Assembly (NCBI RefSeq): GCF_014196205.1
Contig: NZ_JACIDE010000023.1
Location: forward strand, 1 to 51,421
DNA from: Anoxybacteroides voinovskiense
GTDB taxonomy: Bacteria > Bacillota > Bacilli > Bacillales > Anoxybacillaceae
Reading direction: 5' to 3'
Length of the DNA: 51,421 bases
Shown here: positions 28,601 through 36,369 of the stretch, piece by piece
Numbering within the stretch: the first letter of the stretch is position 1
How the letters are laid out: each line of letters begins with the position of its first letter
Made by a program: the position numbers and the translations under genes
Notes under the pieces: generated by a model
What the model saw: the letters and a program-made list of their open reading frames with translations, nothing else
The model's database searches: none
What the model was told of the DNA's origin: nothing

Positions 28601-29218
28601 CGTCCGAATCGATTCGACCTCGGTATCAAACAACTCAATTCGATACGGAAGTTCGGCCGTCAACGGGTACACATCAATAATGCCGCCACGAATGCTAAAT
28701 TCCCCTGGGGTTGACACTGTTGCCGTCCGTTTATACCCCATTTGCACAAGGCGGTGTTTATATGTTTCAAGATTTAGTTCGTTTCCTACCGTAATCGTCA
28801 GTAAGTTTTCTGCCCATAACGATTTTGGCGGCAATAAGCGGCGAATACCGGCAACCGGGGTAACAACAATTCCTTTCTTTTGTTTCGCCCAATAGTTCAT
28901 CACTTCTAACCTTTGCGCCTTTAACTCTGGGCTGGCGATAGCCATTTCCGCGGCAATCATTTCATTGACAGGATAAAGGAATACTTCCTCCGTTCCAAGT
29001 AGCTGCACAAGGTCATCGTATATTTTTTGTGCTTGAAATAAGTTATGTGCGACGACAAGTAGCGGCCGGTTCATCTCGTTGTAAATGGAGGATAAAAACA
29101 CCGACCGCGCCGAACCGGACAACCCGGTCACTAACTGTTCTTTTAATCCAGCTTCCACGCCTTTCAAAATCAATTGAATATCTTCGTTTTCTACAAAATA
29201 ATGATGCAGTGCGCGCAC
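25685..29218 (-). CDS. mfd: Transcription-repair coupling factor
   Basis: Removes RNA polymerase stalled at DNA lesions and recruits UvrA. 1177 residues: UvrB-like N-terminal module (about 1-350), RNA polymerase interaction domain with the VHVNHGIGKYLGIE motif (about 505-520), superfamily 2 helicase motor with LCGDVGYGKTEVALR (about 645-659), DEEQRFG, TATPIPRTLHMS and QLRGRVGRSNR, and a C-terminal domain. Starts at GTG 29218 with GGAGGGGAG upstream. Sits between fin and spoVT, as in B. subtilis. Confidence 0.97.
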   Translation of the reverse strand: MRALHHYFVENEDIQLILKGVEAGLKEQLVTGLSGSARSVFLSSIYNEMNRPLLVVAHNLFQAQKIYDDLVQLLGTEEVFLYPVNEMIAAEMAIASPELKAQRLEVMNYWAKQKKGIVVTPVAGIRRLLPPKSLWAENLLTITVGNELNLETYKHRLVQMGYKRTATVSTPGEFSIRGGIIDVYPLTAELPYRIELFDTEVESIRTFTVDDQRSQAEVNEVLIGPADEMLVYGEILQRGIERIEQGLSESLQKLKDEKAKQLLLEHLSLELEQLKQGQTIEQQYKYASLFYEWPASLLDYMPENGLLLLDEASRIYETSENLDKEEAEWYTSLLSAGKIIHDLPISHSFSDLLQTCKQPRVYLSLFLRHVPHTHPQNIVSVSCKQMQHFHGQMELLKTELERWKKAKYAVAFLAPTTERLKKLQTVLEDYEIDVAPLPDGTPLMHGKCQLLQGDLNSGFELPLQKLAVITEEELFKKRVKKPIRRQKLSNAERIKSYSELQVGDYVVHVNHGIGKYLGIETLEINGIHKDYIHIQYQGGDTLYVPIDQIDQVQKYVGSEGKEPKIYKLGGTEWKKVKKKVESSVQDIAEDLIKLYAEREASKGYAFSPDTEMQREFEAAFPYQETEDQLRSVEEIKRDMESEKPMDRLLCGDVGYGKTEVALRAAFKAIMDGKQVAFLVPTTILAQQHYETVRERFQGYPINVGLLNRFRTKKQQTETIKGLKEGTIDMVIGTHRLLSKDVAFKDLGLLIIDEEQRFGVSHKEKIKQLKANIDVLTLTATPIPRTLHMSMIGVRDLSIIETPPENRFPVQTYVMEYTPELVREAIERELARDGQVFVLYNRIEDIDVKAEEIAALVPDARVTYAHGRMTETELENVILSFLEGQYDVLVTTTIIETGVDIPNVNTLIVYDADRMGLSQLYQLRGRVGRSNRVAYAYFTYRKDKVLNEVAEKRLQAIKEFTELGSGFKIAMRDLSIRGAGNILGAEQHGFIDSVGFDLYSQMLKEAIERRRGIPQTEKVSEVEIDIEVDAYIPDTYIDDELQKINMYKRFKAVSTLDELEELRDEMLDRFGEYPDEVDYLFQIAEMKVYAKQNGVQSIKQHKQQIDILFTEQASKEVQIQRLSKIGNRYGRVFGFGMEGEKFKIVLHVKGMKPQEWLVILYETLKALDVEKNEKSVTA

Positions 29219-29278
29219 CTAACTCCCCTCCTCTCATAAACAGTAAATGCAAAAACGCTTTGGTTTGCCCAAAGCTCT

Positions 29279-29509
29279 CTATTGAATAAATTTCTCGTAT
29301 TGATGCCATTCTGGATACCGTTCTAGCGCTTCTTGGCAATCTTCGCAAATCGTTTTCACTTGAATGTCGCCGTTTGATAAATAAGAAATCATCTCTAGCC
29401 GTTCTTCTTCTGTTAAATGATGAAAACCTAGCTGTTCGCTATCGAGCGAAACGCTATCGAGCGTTCCGATTTTGACGCCGCAATGTCGGCAATAATAATG
29501 CAGTGCCAT
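29279..29509 (-). CDS. fin: Fin, anti-SigF factor
   Basis: 76 residues; B. subtilis yabK. Made in the forespore under SigF (and SigG) and inhibits SigF to help the change to SigG. Zinc-ribbon-like cysteines: YYCRHCG near residues 7-10 and ICEDCQE near residues 54-57. SD AGGAGG is 8 bases before ATG 29509. The gene lies between housekeeping pth and mfd, and its SD can pair with sequence upstream of its promoter. Confidence 0.94.
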   Translation of the reverse strand: MALHYYCRHCGVKIGTLDSVSLDSEQLGFHHLTEEERLEMISYLSNGDIQVKTICEDCQEALERYPEWHQYEKFIQ

Positions 29510-29517
29510 GTCCGCAA

Positions 29518-29563
29518 CCTCCTAATGGGTCTTTCCATACATTTATTTTTCACCATTAGGAAA
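29518..29563 (-). promoter_or_regulatory. fin SD-blocking inverted repeat
   Basis: Plus-strand arms CCTCCTAATGG (29518-29528) and CCATTAGGAAA (29553-29563). In RNA they give 11 contiguous pairs (two G-U) with a 24-base loop, and the arm includes the complete AGGAGG ribosome site. The upstream arm overlaps the promoter -10 and spacer, so it is absent from mRNA started at that promoter. Confidence 0.65.
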
Positions 29564-29573
29564 AGTTTTATTC
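29544..29573 (-). promoter_or_regulatory. fin promoter (SigF/SigG type)
   Basis: Minus-strand GTGAATA with GAATA at 29569-29573, 15-bp spacer, then GTGAAAAATA (29544-29553). It has the same layout and almost the same -10 as the csfB promoter. It overlaps the pth stop codon. Confidence 0.65.
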
Positions 29574-30132
29574 ACGCATTAAACTCATTCATCACTTGCA
29601 CAAACGATGCACCGACAAATTTTTCACAGGCGTCTGCCGCACGGTGAATGGCTTGTTTTATTTCGGGCACTTCTTCCACCGGAAATCTCCCTAAAACGTA
29701 ATCTGTTATTTTTTGTCCGTTTTGTGGTCTACCGATGCCGACACGAATTCGTTTAAACTGCTCTGTCCCTAAATGGTGAATGAGCGATTTAATGCCATTA
29801 TGCCCTCCGGCGCTTCCTTTTGTCCGTAACCGAATTTTCCCGACAGGAAGGTCTAAATCGTCATAAATAACAACAACATCCTCTATGTCTATTTTAAAAT
29901 AATCGATGAGCGGACGAACACACTCGCCTGACAAGTTCATATATGTCAGCGGTTTACATAAAATAACTTTTTCTCCAGAAATGACATGAGAGGCAAAAAT
30001 GCCGTGAAACTTTGCTTGGTTATAAGAAACGTTCCACCGTCGTGCCAATTCATCGATGACCATAAATCCGACATTATGCCTCGTTTCTTCGTATTCTTTT
30101 CCCGGGTTTCCTAAACCGACAAACAGTTTCAA
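29572..30132 (-). CDS. pth: Peptidyl-tRNA hydrolase
   Basis: Recycles peptidyl-tRNA dropped by ribosomes; B. subtilis spoVC. 186 residues with [19 protein letters not shown] (Asn and His20 of the active site), [25 protein letters not shown] (Asp near 93) and [11 protein letters not shown]. It follows ctc and precedes fin; the fin promoter overlaps its last codons. Start ATG 30132. Confidence 0.97.
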   Translation of the reverse strand: MKLFVGLGNPGKEYEETRHNVGFMVIDELARRWNVSYNQAKFHGIFASHVISGEKVILCKPLTYMNLSGECVRPLIDYFKIDIEDVVVIYDDLDLPVGKIRLRTKGSAGGHNGIKSLIHHLGTEQFKRIRVGIGRPQNGQKITDYVLGRFPVEEVPEIKQAIHRAADACEKFVGASFVQVMNEFNA

Positions 30133-30190
30133 CAGTTGTTCTCCTCTCTTTATTCATATGCAAAAAATGTGCACCTTTACATGATAGTAC

Positions 30191-30228
30191 AAAGATGGTG
30201 TCCCAAAAGCAACGGGACACCTCTTTTT
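30191..30228. terminator. Hairpin after ctc, T-tract on the opposite strand
   Basis: GGTGTCCC (30197-30204) and GGGACACC (30214-30221) form a perfect 8-bp stem, extendable through AAAGA/TCTTT with one bulge. Seven T residues follow it on the plus strand. In the minus (gene) direction only ATCTTTG follows. It may be a weak terminator of ctc or a terminator of antisense RNA. Confidence 0.55.
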
Positions 30229-30284
30229 TTATCACCATATATACGCACGAAATACTTTCGCAAAACGATATATTTCATCTTCCA

Positions 30285-30914
30285 TTATGACACTGGGGCT
30301 GTTTCTCGACCTTCTTCTGCCTCCGGTCGTCCAGCCTCTTGTTGCTCGCCACTATGAATTTCTTCTTCTTGTTTCGGCGGCAAAATCGAGGCGATGGCTT
30401 CCGTCGGCTCATGATTAATTTCGTATTTTCCACCTGTTTGAATATCGCCAACCGTCAACGTATCGCCAACTTGTAAATGAGAAATATCAATGTCAATGGA
30501 AGGCGGGATGTTTGCTGGCAGTGCGCGAATCGATAGCTGGTGCAGCGATTGCTGCAATACGCCACCGTCTTTCACACCAGCGGCATCTCCAATTAAATGC
30601 ACGTTTACCTCAATCTCTACTTCTGTTGACATATCGACCGCTTGGAAATCGACATGCGTGATTTCACTGCGCAACGGGTCTTTTTGAATGTCGCGAAGCA
30701 AAGCCGTGAAACTCTCACCATCTACATTTAACGTAATTAATGCATTGCGGCCTTCGTCGCGAATCGTTTTAATAAAGTCTGCTGCATTCACAAAAATTGC
30801 ATGACTTTGAACATTTTTTCCGTACAATACGCCTGGAATGTTTCCTTCTAATCGAAGGGAACGAATGTAAGAGCGTTTTTCGTCTGTTCGTTTTTTTGCT
30901 TCTAATACAGCCAT
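30285..30914 (-). CDS. ctc: Ribosomal protein L25/TL5 family, general stress protein Ctc
   Basis: Binds 5S rRNA on the 50S subunit; in B. subtilis induced by SigB under stress. 209 residues: N-terminal L25 beta-barrel (about 1-92, LRLEGNIPGVLYGKN) and the TL5 C-terminal beta domain (about 93-180), ending in a long acidic tail. Last gene after glmU-prs, 73 bases from the prs stop. SD AGGAGG lies 11 bases before ATG 30914 inside a potential hairpin with the intergenic sequence. Confidence 0.95.
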   Translation of the reverse strand: MAVLEAKKRTDEKRSYIRSLRLEGNIPGVLYGKNVQSHAIFVNAADFIKTIRDEGRNALITLNVDGESFTALLRDIQKDPLRSEITHVDFQAVDMSTEVEIEVNVHLIGDAAGVKDGGVLQQSLHQLSIRALPANIPPSIDIDISHLQVGDTLTVGDIQTGGKYEINHEPTEAIASILPPKQEEEIHSGEQQEAGRPEAEEGRETAPVS

Positions 30915-30923
30915 GAATGAGTC

Positions 30924-30973
30924 ACCCTCCTGTTTTAGAATCTATGGATTACTTTGTCCTAAAACAAGAAGAT
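30924..30973 (-). promoter_or_regulatory. ctc SD-blocking inverted repeat
   Basis: Plus-strand ACCCTCCTGTTTTAG (30924-30938) and CTAAAACAAGAAGAT (30959-30973). In mRNA they form 15 contiguous pairs (12 Watson-Crick, 3 G-U) with a 20-base loop, covering the whole AGGAGG. No T-run follows, so it is not a terminator. The upstream arm coincides exactly with the spacer of the candidate SigB promoter. Confidence 0.75.
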
Positions 30974-30979
30974 TTAAAC
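30954..30979 (-). promoter_or_regulatory. Candidate ctc promoter (SigB)
   Basis: Minus-strand GTTTAA (30974-30979), 14-bp spacer, GGACAA (30954-30959). The -35 is a perfect SigB match; the -10 differs from GGGWAW at two positions. Supported by the known SigB control of ctc in B. subtilis at the same place. Confidence 0.5.
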
Positions 30980-30987
30980 ATCATGGA

Positions 30988-31938
30988 TTAATCAAATAGT
31001 GCACTAATCGATTGTTTTTCGTAGACGCGAATAATCGCTTCGGCAATTAAAGGAGCTACCGATAGCTCGACAATTTTTTCAATTTTCTTCTCTTCTGGAA
31101 GCGCAATAGAGTTTGTGACAACCAATTCTTTAATTTTCGAGTTTTGAATTCGTTCAATTGCTGGCCCAGACAATACTGGGTGCGTGCAACATGCATACAC
31201 ATCAGCCGCCCCGTTTTCGACTAACGCATTCGCTGCTAATGTAATCGTCCCCGCCGTATCGATGATATCATCAATTAGAATAGCAGTTTTTCCTTCTACT
31301 TGTCCAACGATATTCATAACTTCCGCCACGTTTGGTTTTGGACGGCGCTTATCGATGATCGCAATCGGCGCTTTGAGGCGGTCTGCTAATCGGCGCGCCC
31401 GTGTTACTCCGCCGTGGTCTGGCGATACGATAACAATGTCTTGGAGGTTTTTGTTTTTAAAGTAGTCCGCTAAAATTGGCACGCCCATTAAATGATCGAT
31501 TGGAATGTCAAAAAACCCTTGAATTTGCGGCGCGTGTAAATCGAGTGTAATGACGCGAGAAGCACCCGCTGTTTCTAAAAGGTTTGCCACTAATTTTGCC
31601 GTAATCGGTTCACGCGAACGCGCTTTACGGTCTTGGCGTGCATAGCCGTAATACGGCATGACAATGTTAATCGTCTTAGCAGAAGCACGCTTCAATGCGT
31701 CAATCATAATGAGAAGTTCCATTAAATGCTCGTTCACAGGTGCACTCGTCGATTGGATAACGAACACATCTCCACCGCGGATACTCTCTTCGATGTTAAT
31801 TTGAATTTCCCCATCACTAAACCGAGATACCGAACATTTTCCAAGCTGTACACCGATAATTTGGGCGATTTCTTCCGACAACTGCTTATTCGAATTCAAC
31901 GCAAACAACTTTAAGCTCGAATCAACATATTGAGACAT
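30988..31938 (-). CDS. prs: Ribose-phosphate pyrophosphokinase
   Basis: Makes PRPP from ribose 5-phosphate and ATP for nucleotide, histidine and tryptophan synthesis. 316 residues; [16 protein letters not shown] near 40, the ATP-site [16 protein letters not shown] (about 97-112), PRPP loop [13 protein letters not shown] (about 218-230). It begins 12 bases after the glmU stop, so the two are one operon; PurR and GlmU nearby are linked to the same metabolite pools. Confidence 0.98.
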   Translation of the reverse strand: MSQYVDSSLKLFALNSNKQLSEEIAQIIGVQLGKCSVSRFSDGEIQINIEESIRGGDVFVIQSTSAPVNEHLMELLIMIDALKRASAKTINIVMPYYGYARQDRKARSREPITAKLVANLLETAGASRVITLDLHAPQIQGFFDIPIDHLMGVPILADYFKNKNLQDIVIVSPDHGGVTRARRLADRLKAPIAIIDKRRPKPNVAEVMNIVGQVEGKTAILIDDIIDTAGTITLAANALVENGAADVYACCTHPVLSGPAIERIQNSKIKELVVTNSIALPEEKKIEKIVELSVAPLIAEAIIRVYEKQSISALFD

Positions 31939-31950
31939 GATAAACCTCCA

Positions 31951-33327
31951 TTAGGATTTTTTCTTCGCGTTTAGACGGTCGACATAATTTTCTTTATTCA
32001 CTTGACGGGCGCGGGCAATCGATAATGCATTTCCTGGAACGTCATCGGTAATCGTAGAGCCAGCTGCTACATATGCTCCTTTTCCAACCGTTACAGGAGC
32101 AATTAAATTCGCATTGCACCCAATAAATGCGCCGTCTTCAATTTTTGTCAAATACTTATTTTTCCCATCATAATTCACGGTAATCGAGCCACAGCCTAAA
32201 TTTACATTTTCCCCTACTTCTGCATCGCCAATATAGCTTAAATGGGATGCTTTGCTTCCTTTTCCGAACGTCGATTTTTTAATCTCGACAAAATTTCCAA
32301 TCCGAACGTCGTCACCAATTTGCGAAGACGGACGAATATGAGCAAACGGCCCGATCGTTACATGATTTCCAATTTCACTATCGTGGGCGACAGAGTGACG
32401 AATCGTTGTATTGTTTCCGACGACGCAGTTTTTAATTTCTGAATGCGGACCAATGACGCAGTCTTCACCAATCACCGTTGCTCCTTCAATAATCGTGCCT
32501 GGATAAATAATCGTGTCACGTCCAATTTTCGCTTCCGGTGATATATACGTATGCTCTGGAGCAATAATCGTCACGCCGTTTGTCATATGGTAGCGATTAA
32601 TGCGGTCGCGCATTATTTTTTCGGCTTGCGCAAGCGCAATGCGATCATTGACGCCAATGGTTTCGGCAAACGAAACAGCTTGATACGCGGAAACAACTTC
32701 CCCTTTTGCTTTTAAAATCTCAATGACATCGGTCAAATAATACTCACCTTGCACGTTGTTATTGGATACATTTGTAAGCGCTTCAAATAACGAGCGGTTG
32801 TCGAAGCAATATGTACCCGTATTAATCTCATTGATCGCTCGCTCTAATTCTGTTGCGTCCTTATGTTCGACAATTTTTTCAACGTGTCCTTCTTCGTTCC
32901 GAACGATGCGACCATATCCTGCTGGATTTTCCGCCATCGCTGTTAAAATCGTCGCTTTTGCATTCGTCGCAAGGTGATGTTCTAACAACGCTTTCATCGT
33001 TTCCGCTGTAATAAGAGGAGTGTCACCGCAAACAACTAACGTTACACCATCTTTGTCTTGCAAATACGGAGCTGCTTGCATTACCGCGTGTGCTGTCCCG
33101 AGCTGTTCTTCTTGCAACGCAAACTCGCTTTTGCTGCCGATTTGCGCCTTTACTTGTTCGGCACCAAATCCAACAACTGTAATCAGTTTTTCGAGACCAA
33201 GCTGCAACACTTGATCGACTACATGCTGAACCATTGGCTTGCCGCAAACAGGGTGTAGCACTTTATATAGCTTTGATTTCATGCGCGTCCCCTGTCCCGC
33301 TGCCAATATTACCGCATATCGTTTCAT
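31951..33327 (-). CDS. glmU: Bifunctional GlcNAc-1-P uridyltransferase / GlcN-1-P acetyltransferase
   Basis: Makes UDP-GlcNAc for peptidoglycan and teichoic acids. 458 residues: N-terminal nucleotidyltransferase with [19 protein letters not shown] and the VCGDTPLI loop; C-terminal left-handed beta-helix of hexapeptide repeats from about 250 ([20 protein letters not shown]) with acetyltransferase site [15 protein letters not shown] 33327 has GGAGG 8 bases upstream; the in-frame reading from 33342 lies inside that site. B. subtilis gcaD. Confidence 0.97.
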   Translation of the reverse strand: MKRYAVILAAGQGTRMKSKLYKVLHPVCGKPMVQHVVDQVLQLGLEKLITVVGFGAEQVKAQIGSKSEFALQEEQLGTAHAVMQAAPYLQDKDGVTLVVCGDTPLITAETMKALLEHHLATNAKATILTAMAENPAGYGRIVRNEEGHVEKIVEHKDATELERAINEINTGTYCFDNRSLFEALTNVSNNNVQGEYYLTDVIEILKAKGEVVSAYQAVSFAETIGVNDRIALAQAEKIMRDRINRYHMTNGVTIIAPEHTYISPEAKIGRDTIIYPGTIIEGATVIGEDCVIGPHSEIKNCVVGNNTTIRHSVAHDSEIGNHVTIGPFAHIRPSSQIGDDVRIGNFVEIKKSTFGKGSKASHLSYIGDAEVGENVNLGCGSITVNYDGKNKYLTKIEDGAFIGCNANLIAPVTVGKGAYVAAGSTITDDVPGNALSIARARQVNKENYVDRLNAKKKS

Positions 33328-33362
33328 GAATAGGGCCTCCAATTACCTTTTTATCCATATTG

Positions 33363-33391
33363 AATATATCTCAATTAGCTATGTATTTCAA
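33363..33391 (-). promoter_or_regulatory. glmU-prs promoter (SigA)
   Basis: Minus-strand TTGAAA (33386-33391), 17-bp spacer, TATATT (33363-33368), 36 bp before the glmU ATG and downstream of the spoVG terminator. Confidence 0.65.
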
Positions 33392-33409
33392 GGCAACATT
33401 CGCTTTTGT

Positions 33410-33447
33410 CAAAAATTAAAAGCCTGTCCGATGTCGGACAGGCTTTT
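33410..33447 (-). terminator. Terminator after spoVG
   Basis: Minus-strand AAAAGCCTGTCCGA / TCGGACAGGCTTTT (33434-33447 and 33418-33431), a perfect 14-bp stem with a 3-base loop, followed by AATTTTTG. Confidence 0.93.
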
Positions 33448-33452
33448 TCTAT

Positions 33453-33743
33453 TTAAGAAGCACCGGCTTCTTCAAGTTCTGCTTCAAGCTCACCTAAGCG
33501 GTGATACTCGGCCAATACAGCCTCTTGAATTTTCCCGCGGGTTGTGGAATTGATCGGATGCGCGATGTCACGAAATTCCCCGTCAGGAGTACGCTTGCTT
33601 GGCATAGCGACAAACAAGCCGTTATTGCCGTCAATTACGCGGATATCATGTACAACAAATTCATTATCCAACGTAATAGACGCAATCGCTCTCATACGTC
33701 CTTCGGTATTCACGCGGCGTAATCTTACGTCAGTTACTTCCAT
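33453..33743 (-). CDS. spoVG: SpoVG, RNA/DNA-binding stationary-phase regulator
   Basis: 96 residues, typical: [19 protein letters not shown], the [20 protein letters not shown] core and [11 protein letters not shown] are nearly invariant in the family. Affects septation at sporulation onset in Bacillus and binds nucleic acids in other Firmicutes. ATG 33743 is the family start, with AAAGGTGGTGAG upstream. Classic SigH gene; the AT-rich DNA upstream of its promoter is the type bound by AbrB in B. subtilis. Confidence 0.97.
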   Translation of the reverse strand: MEVTDVRLRRVNTEGRMRAIASITLDNEFVVHDIRVIDGNNGLFVAMPSKRTPDGEFRDIAHPINSTTRGKIQEAVLAEYHRLGELEAELEEAGAS

Positions 33744-33746
33744 TAT

Positions 33747-33889
33747 GCTCACCACCTTTTCCCTATATCAGAACTTAGTTAATGTTATTCCACATTTCTC
33801 CCGTATTTCCTTCTTTTTTTATAAATTTTTTTTAAAAAATACCTAAAACGACCGGTTTCTGTCAAAAAGGAAAGGGAAAACAGGTGAGC
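33747..33889 (-). promoter_or_regulatory. spoVG SD-blocking inverted repeat flanking the SigH promoter
   Basis: Plus-strand left arm at 33747-33763 (GCTCACC-acc-TTTTCCC) and right arm at 33874-33889 (GGGAAAA-ca-GGTGAGC): two perfect 7-bp blocks with a 3/2-base internal loop. The left arm covers the spoVG ribosome site. The right arm starts 11 bases past the ridA stop and lies ~60 bp upstream of the SigH promoter. 110 bases separate the arms. Confidence 0.65.
33787..33813 (-). promoter_or_regulatory. spoVG promoter (SigH)
   Basis: Minus-strand GAAGGAAAT (33805-33813), 11-bp spacer, GTGGAAT (33787-33793). This fits the SigH consensus (RNAGGAWWW, RNNGAAT) fully. An A/T tract of about 30 bp lies directly upstream, the expected AbrB site. 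Confidence 0.85.
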
Positions 33890-33900
33890 GAAAGATCAAA

Positions 33901-34275
33901 TTATTTCACTAACGCAACGACTTCGATTTCCACAAGTGCGTCTTTTGGTAGTTTTGCAACGGCCACGCAAGAGCGCGCTGGTTTATGTTCGTTGAAATAT
34001 TGTCCGTATACTTCGTTCATCGCAGCAAAATCGTCCATACTCTTTAAAAACACGGTTGTTTTCACAACGGTATCAAGCGATGCACCGGCTGCTTCTAAAA
34101 CGGCTTGTAAATTTTTAAATACTTGATGCGTTTGCTCTTTCACATCGCCTTGTACCATTTCTCCTTCTGGCGTTAACGCAATTTGCCCCGAGCTGTAAAA
34201 CATATTATTGACAATAATGCCTTGCGAATATGGTCCAATTGCTTGCGGTGCTTTTGTTGTTTCGACTTTTTTCAT
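33901..34275 (-). CDS. ridA: RidA family reactive-enamine deaminase
   Basis: 124 residues (B. subtilis yabJ). Hydrolyses reactive 2-aminoacrylate-type enamines and imines. Family motifs [42 protein letters not shown] and [20 protein letters not shown] carry the conserved Arg of the active site. It begins 19 bases after purR, and in B. subtilis the two are co-transcribed. Confidence 0.96.
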   Translation of the reverse strand: MKKVETTKAPQAIGPYSQGIIVNNMFYSSGQIALTPEGEMVQGDVKEQTHQVFKNLQAVLEAAGASLDTVVKTTVFLKSMDDFAAMNEVYGQYFNEHKPARSCVAVAKLPKDALVEIEVVALVK

Positions 34276-34294
34276 AAATAACAGTCTCCTTTCA

Positions 34295-35116
34295 TTACAT
34301 AAAGTTCATGTAGTTTCCTTCGTTAATGGTTATTTGCTTCTCTTTTATATTAACAGATGAGAGCTTCACTAAGGAAATGTATTCGTCGACGAGCCGTTCA
34401 CTCGGTTCTTCGGATTCAACGAGCACACCGATGCCAGCTACTCGAGCGTTAAATTCGTTTAATAAACTAATCATCCCGTTGATTGTTCCGCCCGCTTTCA
34501 TAAAATCATCGACGATTAACACGTTCGTCCCCTCTGCCAAGCTTCGTTTCGCCAATACCATCGTCTGGATGCGCTTAGACGAACCAGAAACGTAATTAAT
34601 GCTTACCATCGAACCTTCTGTCACTTTATTGTCATGGCGAACGATGACAACAGGAACGTTTAAAAAGTGAGCGACAGCATAAGCTAACGGAATTCCTTTC
34701 GTAGCAATCGTCATGACCACATCAATAGCCCGGTCGGCAAACAGCGACGCATATAGCCTGCCAATTTTATTGATAATCCGCGGGTCACCAAGAATGTCCG
34801 TCATATACAAATACCCACCCGGCAATAGCCGATCCGGATTGGCTAACTGCTCGCATAAATACGTAACCGTTGCCTTTGCTTCTTCCATCGATAGTTTAGG
34901 AATATATTGCACACCGCCTGCTGCCCCTGAAATCGTTTTTAACGTTCCAACACCTTGTTGCTCAAACGTTTGCTTAATAATCGCTAAATCTTCGCTAATC
35001 GATGATTTAGCCGATTGGTACCGCTCTGCAAAAAACGTCAGTGGCACTAACTGGTGTGGATGCTCAAGGAGATAATGCGTCATATCGACTAAGCGGCTAC
35101 TGCGCCTTAACTTCAT
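34295..35116 (-). CDS. purR: Purine operon repressor PurR
   Basis: 273 residues: N-terminal winged helix (about 1-75, [37 protein letters not shown]) and a phosphoribosyltransferase-like domain with the PRPP-sensing loop [16 protein letters not shown] (about 199-214). Represses purine genes; PRPP relieves repression. The C-terminus is about a dozen residues shorter than B. subtilis PurR as I recall it. Same order ispE-purR-ridA as in Bacillus. Confidence 0.96.
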   Translation of the reverse strand: MKLRRSSRLVDMTHYLLEHPHQLVPLTFFAERYQSAKSSISEDLAIIKQTFEQQGVGTLKTISGAAGGVQYIPKLSMEEAKATVTYLCEQLANPDRLLPGGYLYMTDILGDPRIINKIGRLYASLFADRAIDVVMTIATKGIPLAYAVAHFLNVPVVIVRHDNKVTEGSMVSINYVSGSSKRIQTMVLAKRSLAEGTNVLIVDDFMKAGGTINGMISLLNEFNARVAGIGVLVESEEPSERLVDEYISLVKLSSVNIKEKQITINEGNYMNFM

Positions 35117-35174
35117 ACATGGACCTCCCGAAAAACCGAATATTTTAAACTAAATATACCATTAATGTACGCGT

Positions 35175-36044
35175 TTAATCAAATGAATTTCGCTCCCCTA
35201 ATAACCGAACAGCAAACACTTGGTCGCAAAATCCACGGAGCCCGTTATAAATACGCTGTAACCGTGAATCGTACTGCACTAATCCGAAAACAGTCGGTCC
35301 ACTCCCGCTCATTAAAACGGCATCTGCGCCGAACCGTTTCATTTGTTCTTTAATGTGCGCAACTTCTGGGTGCATTTTTAGCGTCACATCTTCAAGCGTG
35401 TTGCCGACAAGCGAACAAATCCGCTCGTAATCCCGGTCTTTAATGGCTTGCACCATTCCATCGACATCAGGGTGAAAAGTTCGTTGCACGTTTAAGTTGC
35501 GATACACTTCGGCGGTGGAAACCCCAATGGTTGGCTTCGCTAAAATAACCCAGCACGGTGGTGGTGCAGGGAGATGTTCAATTTTCTCCCCCCGTCCTGT
35601 CGCAAGTGCTGTTCCACCGTACACACAAAACGATACATCCGAACCGATTTTTGCTCCAAGTTCCGCTAATTCATCAATCGTCAGCCCTAATTGCCAAAGC
35701 TTATTTAACCCACGCAACGTCGCAGCGGCATCGCTACTCCCACCCGCTAGTCCAGCAGCGACGGGAATCGTTTTTGTAATCGAGATTGCTACACCTTTCC
35801 GAACACCAAACGTTTCTTTTAACAATTTGGCAGCTTGGTACGCCAAATTGCGATGATCATCCGGCACAAACCGATTATGTGATATAATTTGAATCGTATC
35901 GCTAGCAAGCGGTGCTAACTCTACCCGATCTGCCAAATCAATTGTCGTCATTACCATTTTGACTTCGTGGTATCCATCTGGCCGCTTATGTAGCACATCT
36001 AGCGATAAGTTGATTTTTGCCGGAGCTTTTACCAATAGTCTCAA
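35175..36044 (-). CDS. ispE: 4-diphosphocytidyl-2-C-methyl-D-erythritol kinase, probable TTG start
   Basis: ATP-dependent step of the MEP isoprenoid pathway. 289 residues, GHMP kinase: N-terminal [26 protein letters not shown] loop [19 protein letters not shown] (about 93-111), and late [11 protein letters not shown]. The TTG at 36044 gives [13 protein letters not shown], the family N-terminus, with GGTGG 6 bases upstream. The alternative GTG at 36053 has no ribosome site. Confidence 0.95.
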   Translation of the reverse strand: MRLLVKAPAKINLSLDVLHKRPDGYHEVKMVMTTIDLADRVELAPLASDTIQIISHNRFVPDDHRNLAYQAAKLLKETFGVRKGVAISITKTIPVAAGLAGGSSDAAATLRGLNKLWQLGLTIDELAELGAKIGSDVSFCVYGGTALATGRGEKIEHLPAPPPCWVILAKPTIGVSTAEVYRNLNVQRTFHPDVDGMVQAIKDRDYERICSLVGNTLEDVTLKMHPEVAHIKEQMKRFGADAVLMSGSGPTVFGLVQYDSRLQRIYNGLRGFCDQVFAVRLLGERNSFD

Positions 36045-36141
36045 CTTGTCCACCTACTTTAACGACTTCAAAACTTATACGAACATTTTACCACAAAACC
36101 GCACCAATCATTAATATTATCAAGAAACATTCATAATAGAA

Positions 36142-36168
36142 AACAAAAACCGAAGCGAGACGCTTCGG
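36142..36168 (-). terminator. Terminator after sspF
   Basis: Minus-strand CCGAAGCG-tct-CGCTTCGG (36161-36168 and 36150-36157) followed by TTTTTGTTTT. Confidence 0.93.
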
Positions 36169-36186
36169 CTGCCGCGGATATTATTT

Positions 36187-36369
36187 TTATTCCTTCGTTT
36201 TGTTGGCTAAATGCTGTTCGGCCAGTTGTATCGCTAGTTTCACCATATTCCCTGCATCTTTCGCACGGATGGCTCCCCAGCCTTCTTTTTGCACCACGTC
36301 GTAAAACCCGAGCTCTTTCGCTAACTCTTCTTTAAACCGTTCCGACATGATTCCCCGACGTCGTCCCAA
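36187..36369 (-). CDS. sspF: Small acid-soluble spore protein, alpha/beta type (SspF), TTG start
   Basis: 60 residues. DNA-binding spore protein family: [30 protein letters not shown] contains the conserved motifs including the germination-protease region. The TTG at 36369 is chosen because the protein then starts MGRRRGIMS, as I recall for B. subtilis SspF (MGRRRGVMS), and AAAGGAG lies 9 bases upstream; the internal ATG (36348) has no spaced ribosome site. A forespore (SigG) -10 like AATACTA is visible upstream, but no good -35. Confidence 0.92.
   Translation of the reverse strand: MGRRRGIMSERFKEELAKELGFYDVVQKEGWGAIRAKDAGNMVKLAIQLAEQHLANKTKE

Noticed and set aside
33320-33400. glmU SD region partly complementary to its -35 region
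   Set aside because: Two mismatches split it into short blocks. It serves as a useful example of chance background for the SD-lock idea.
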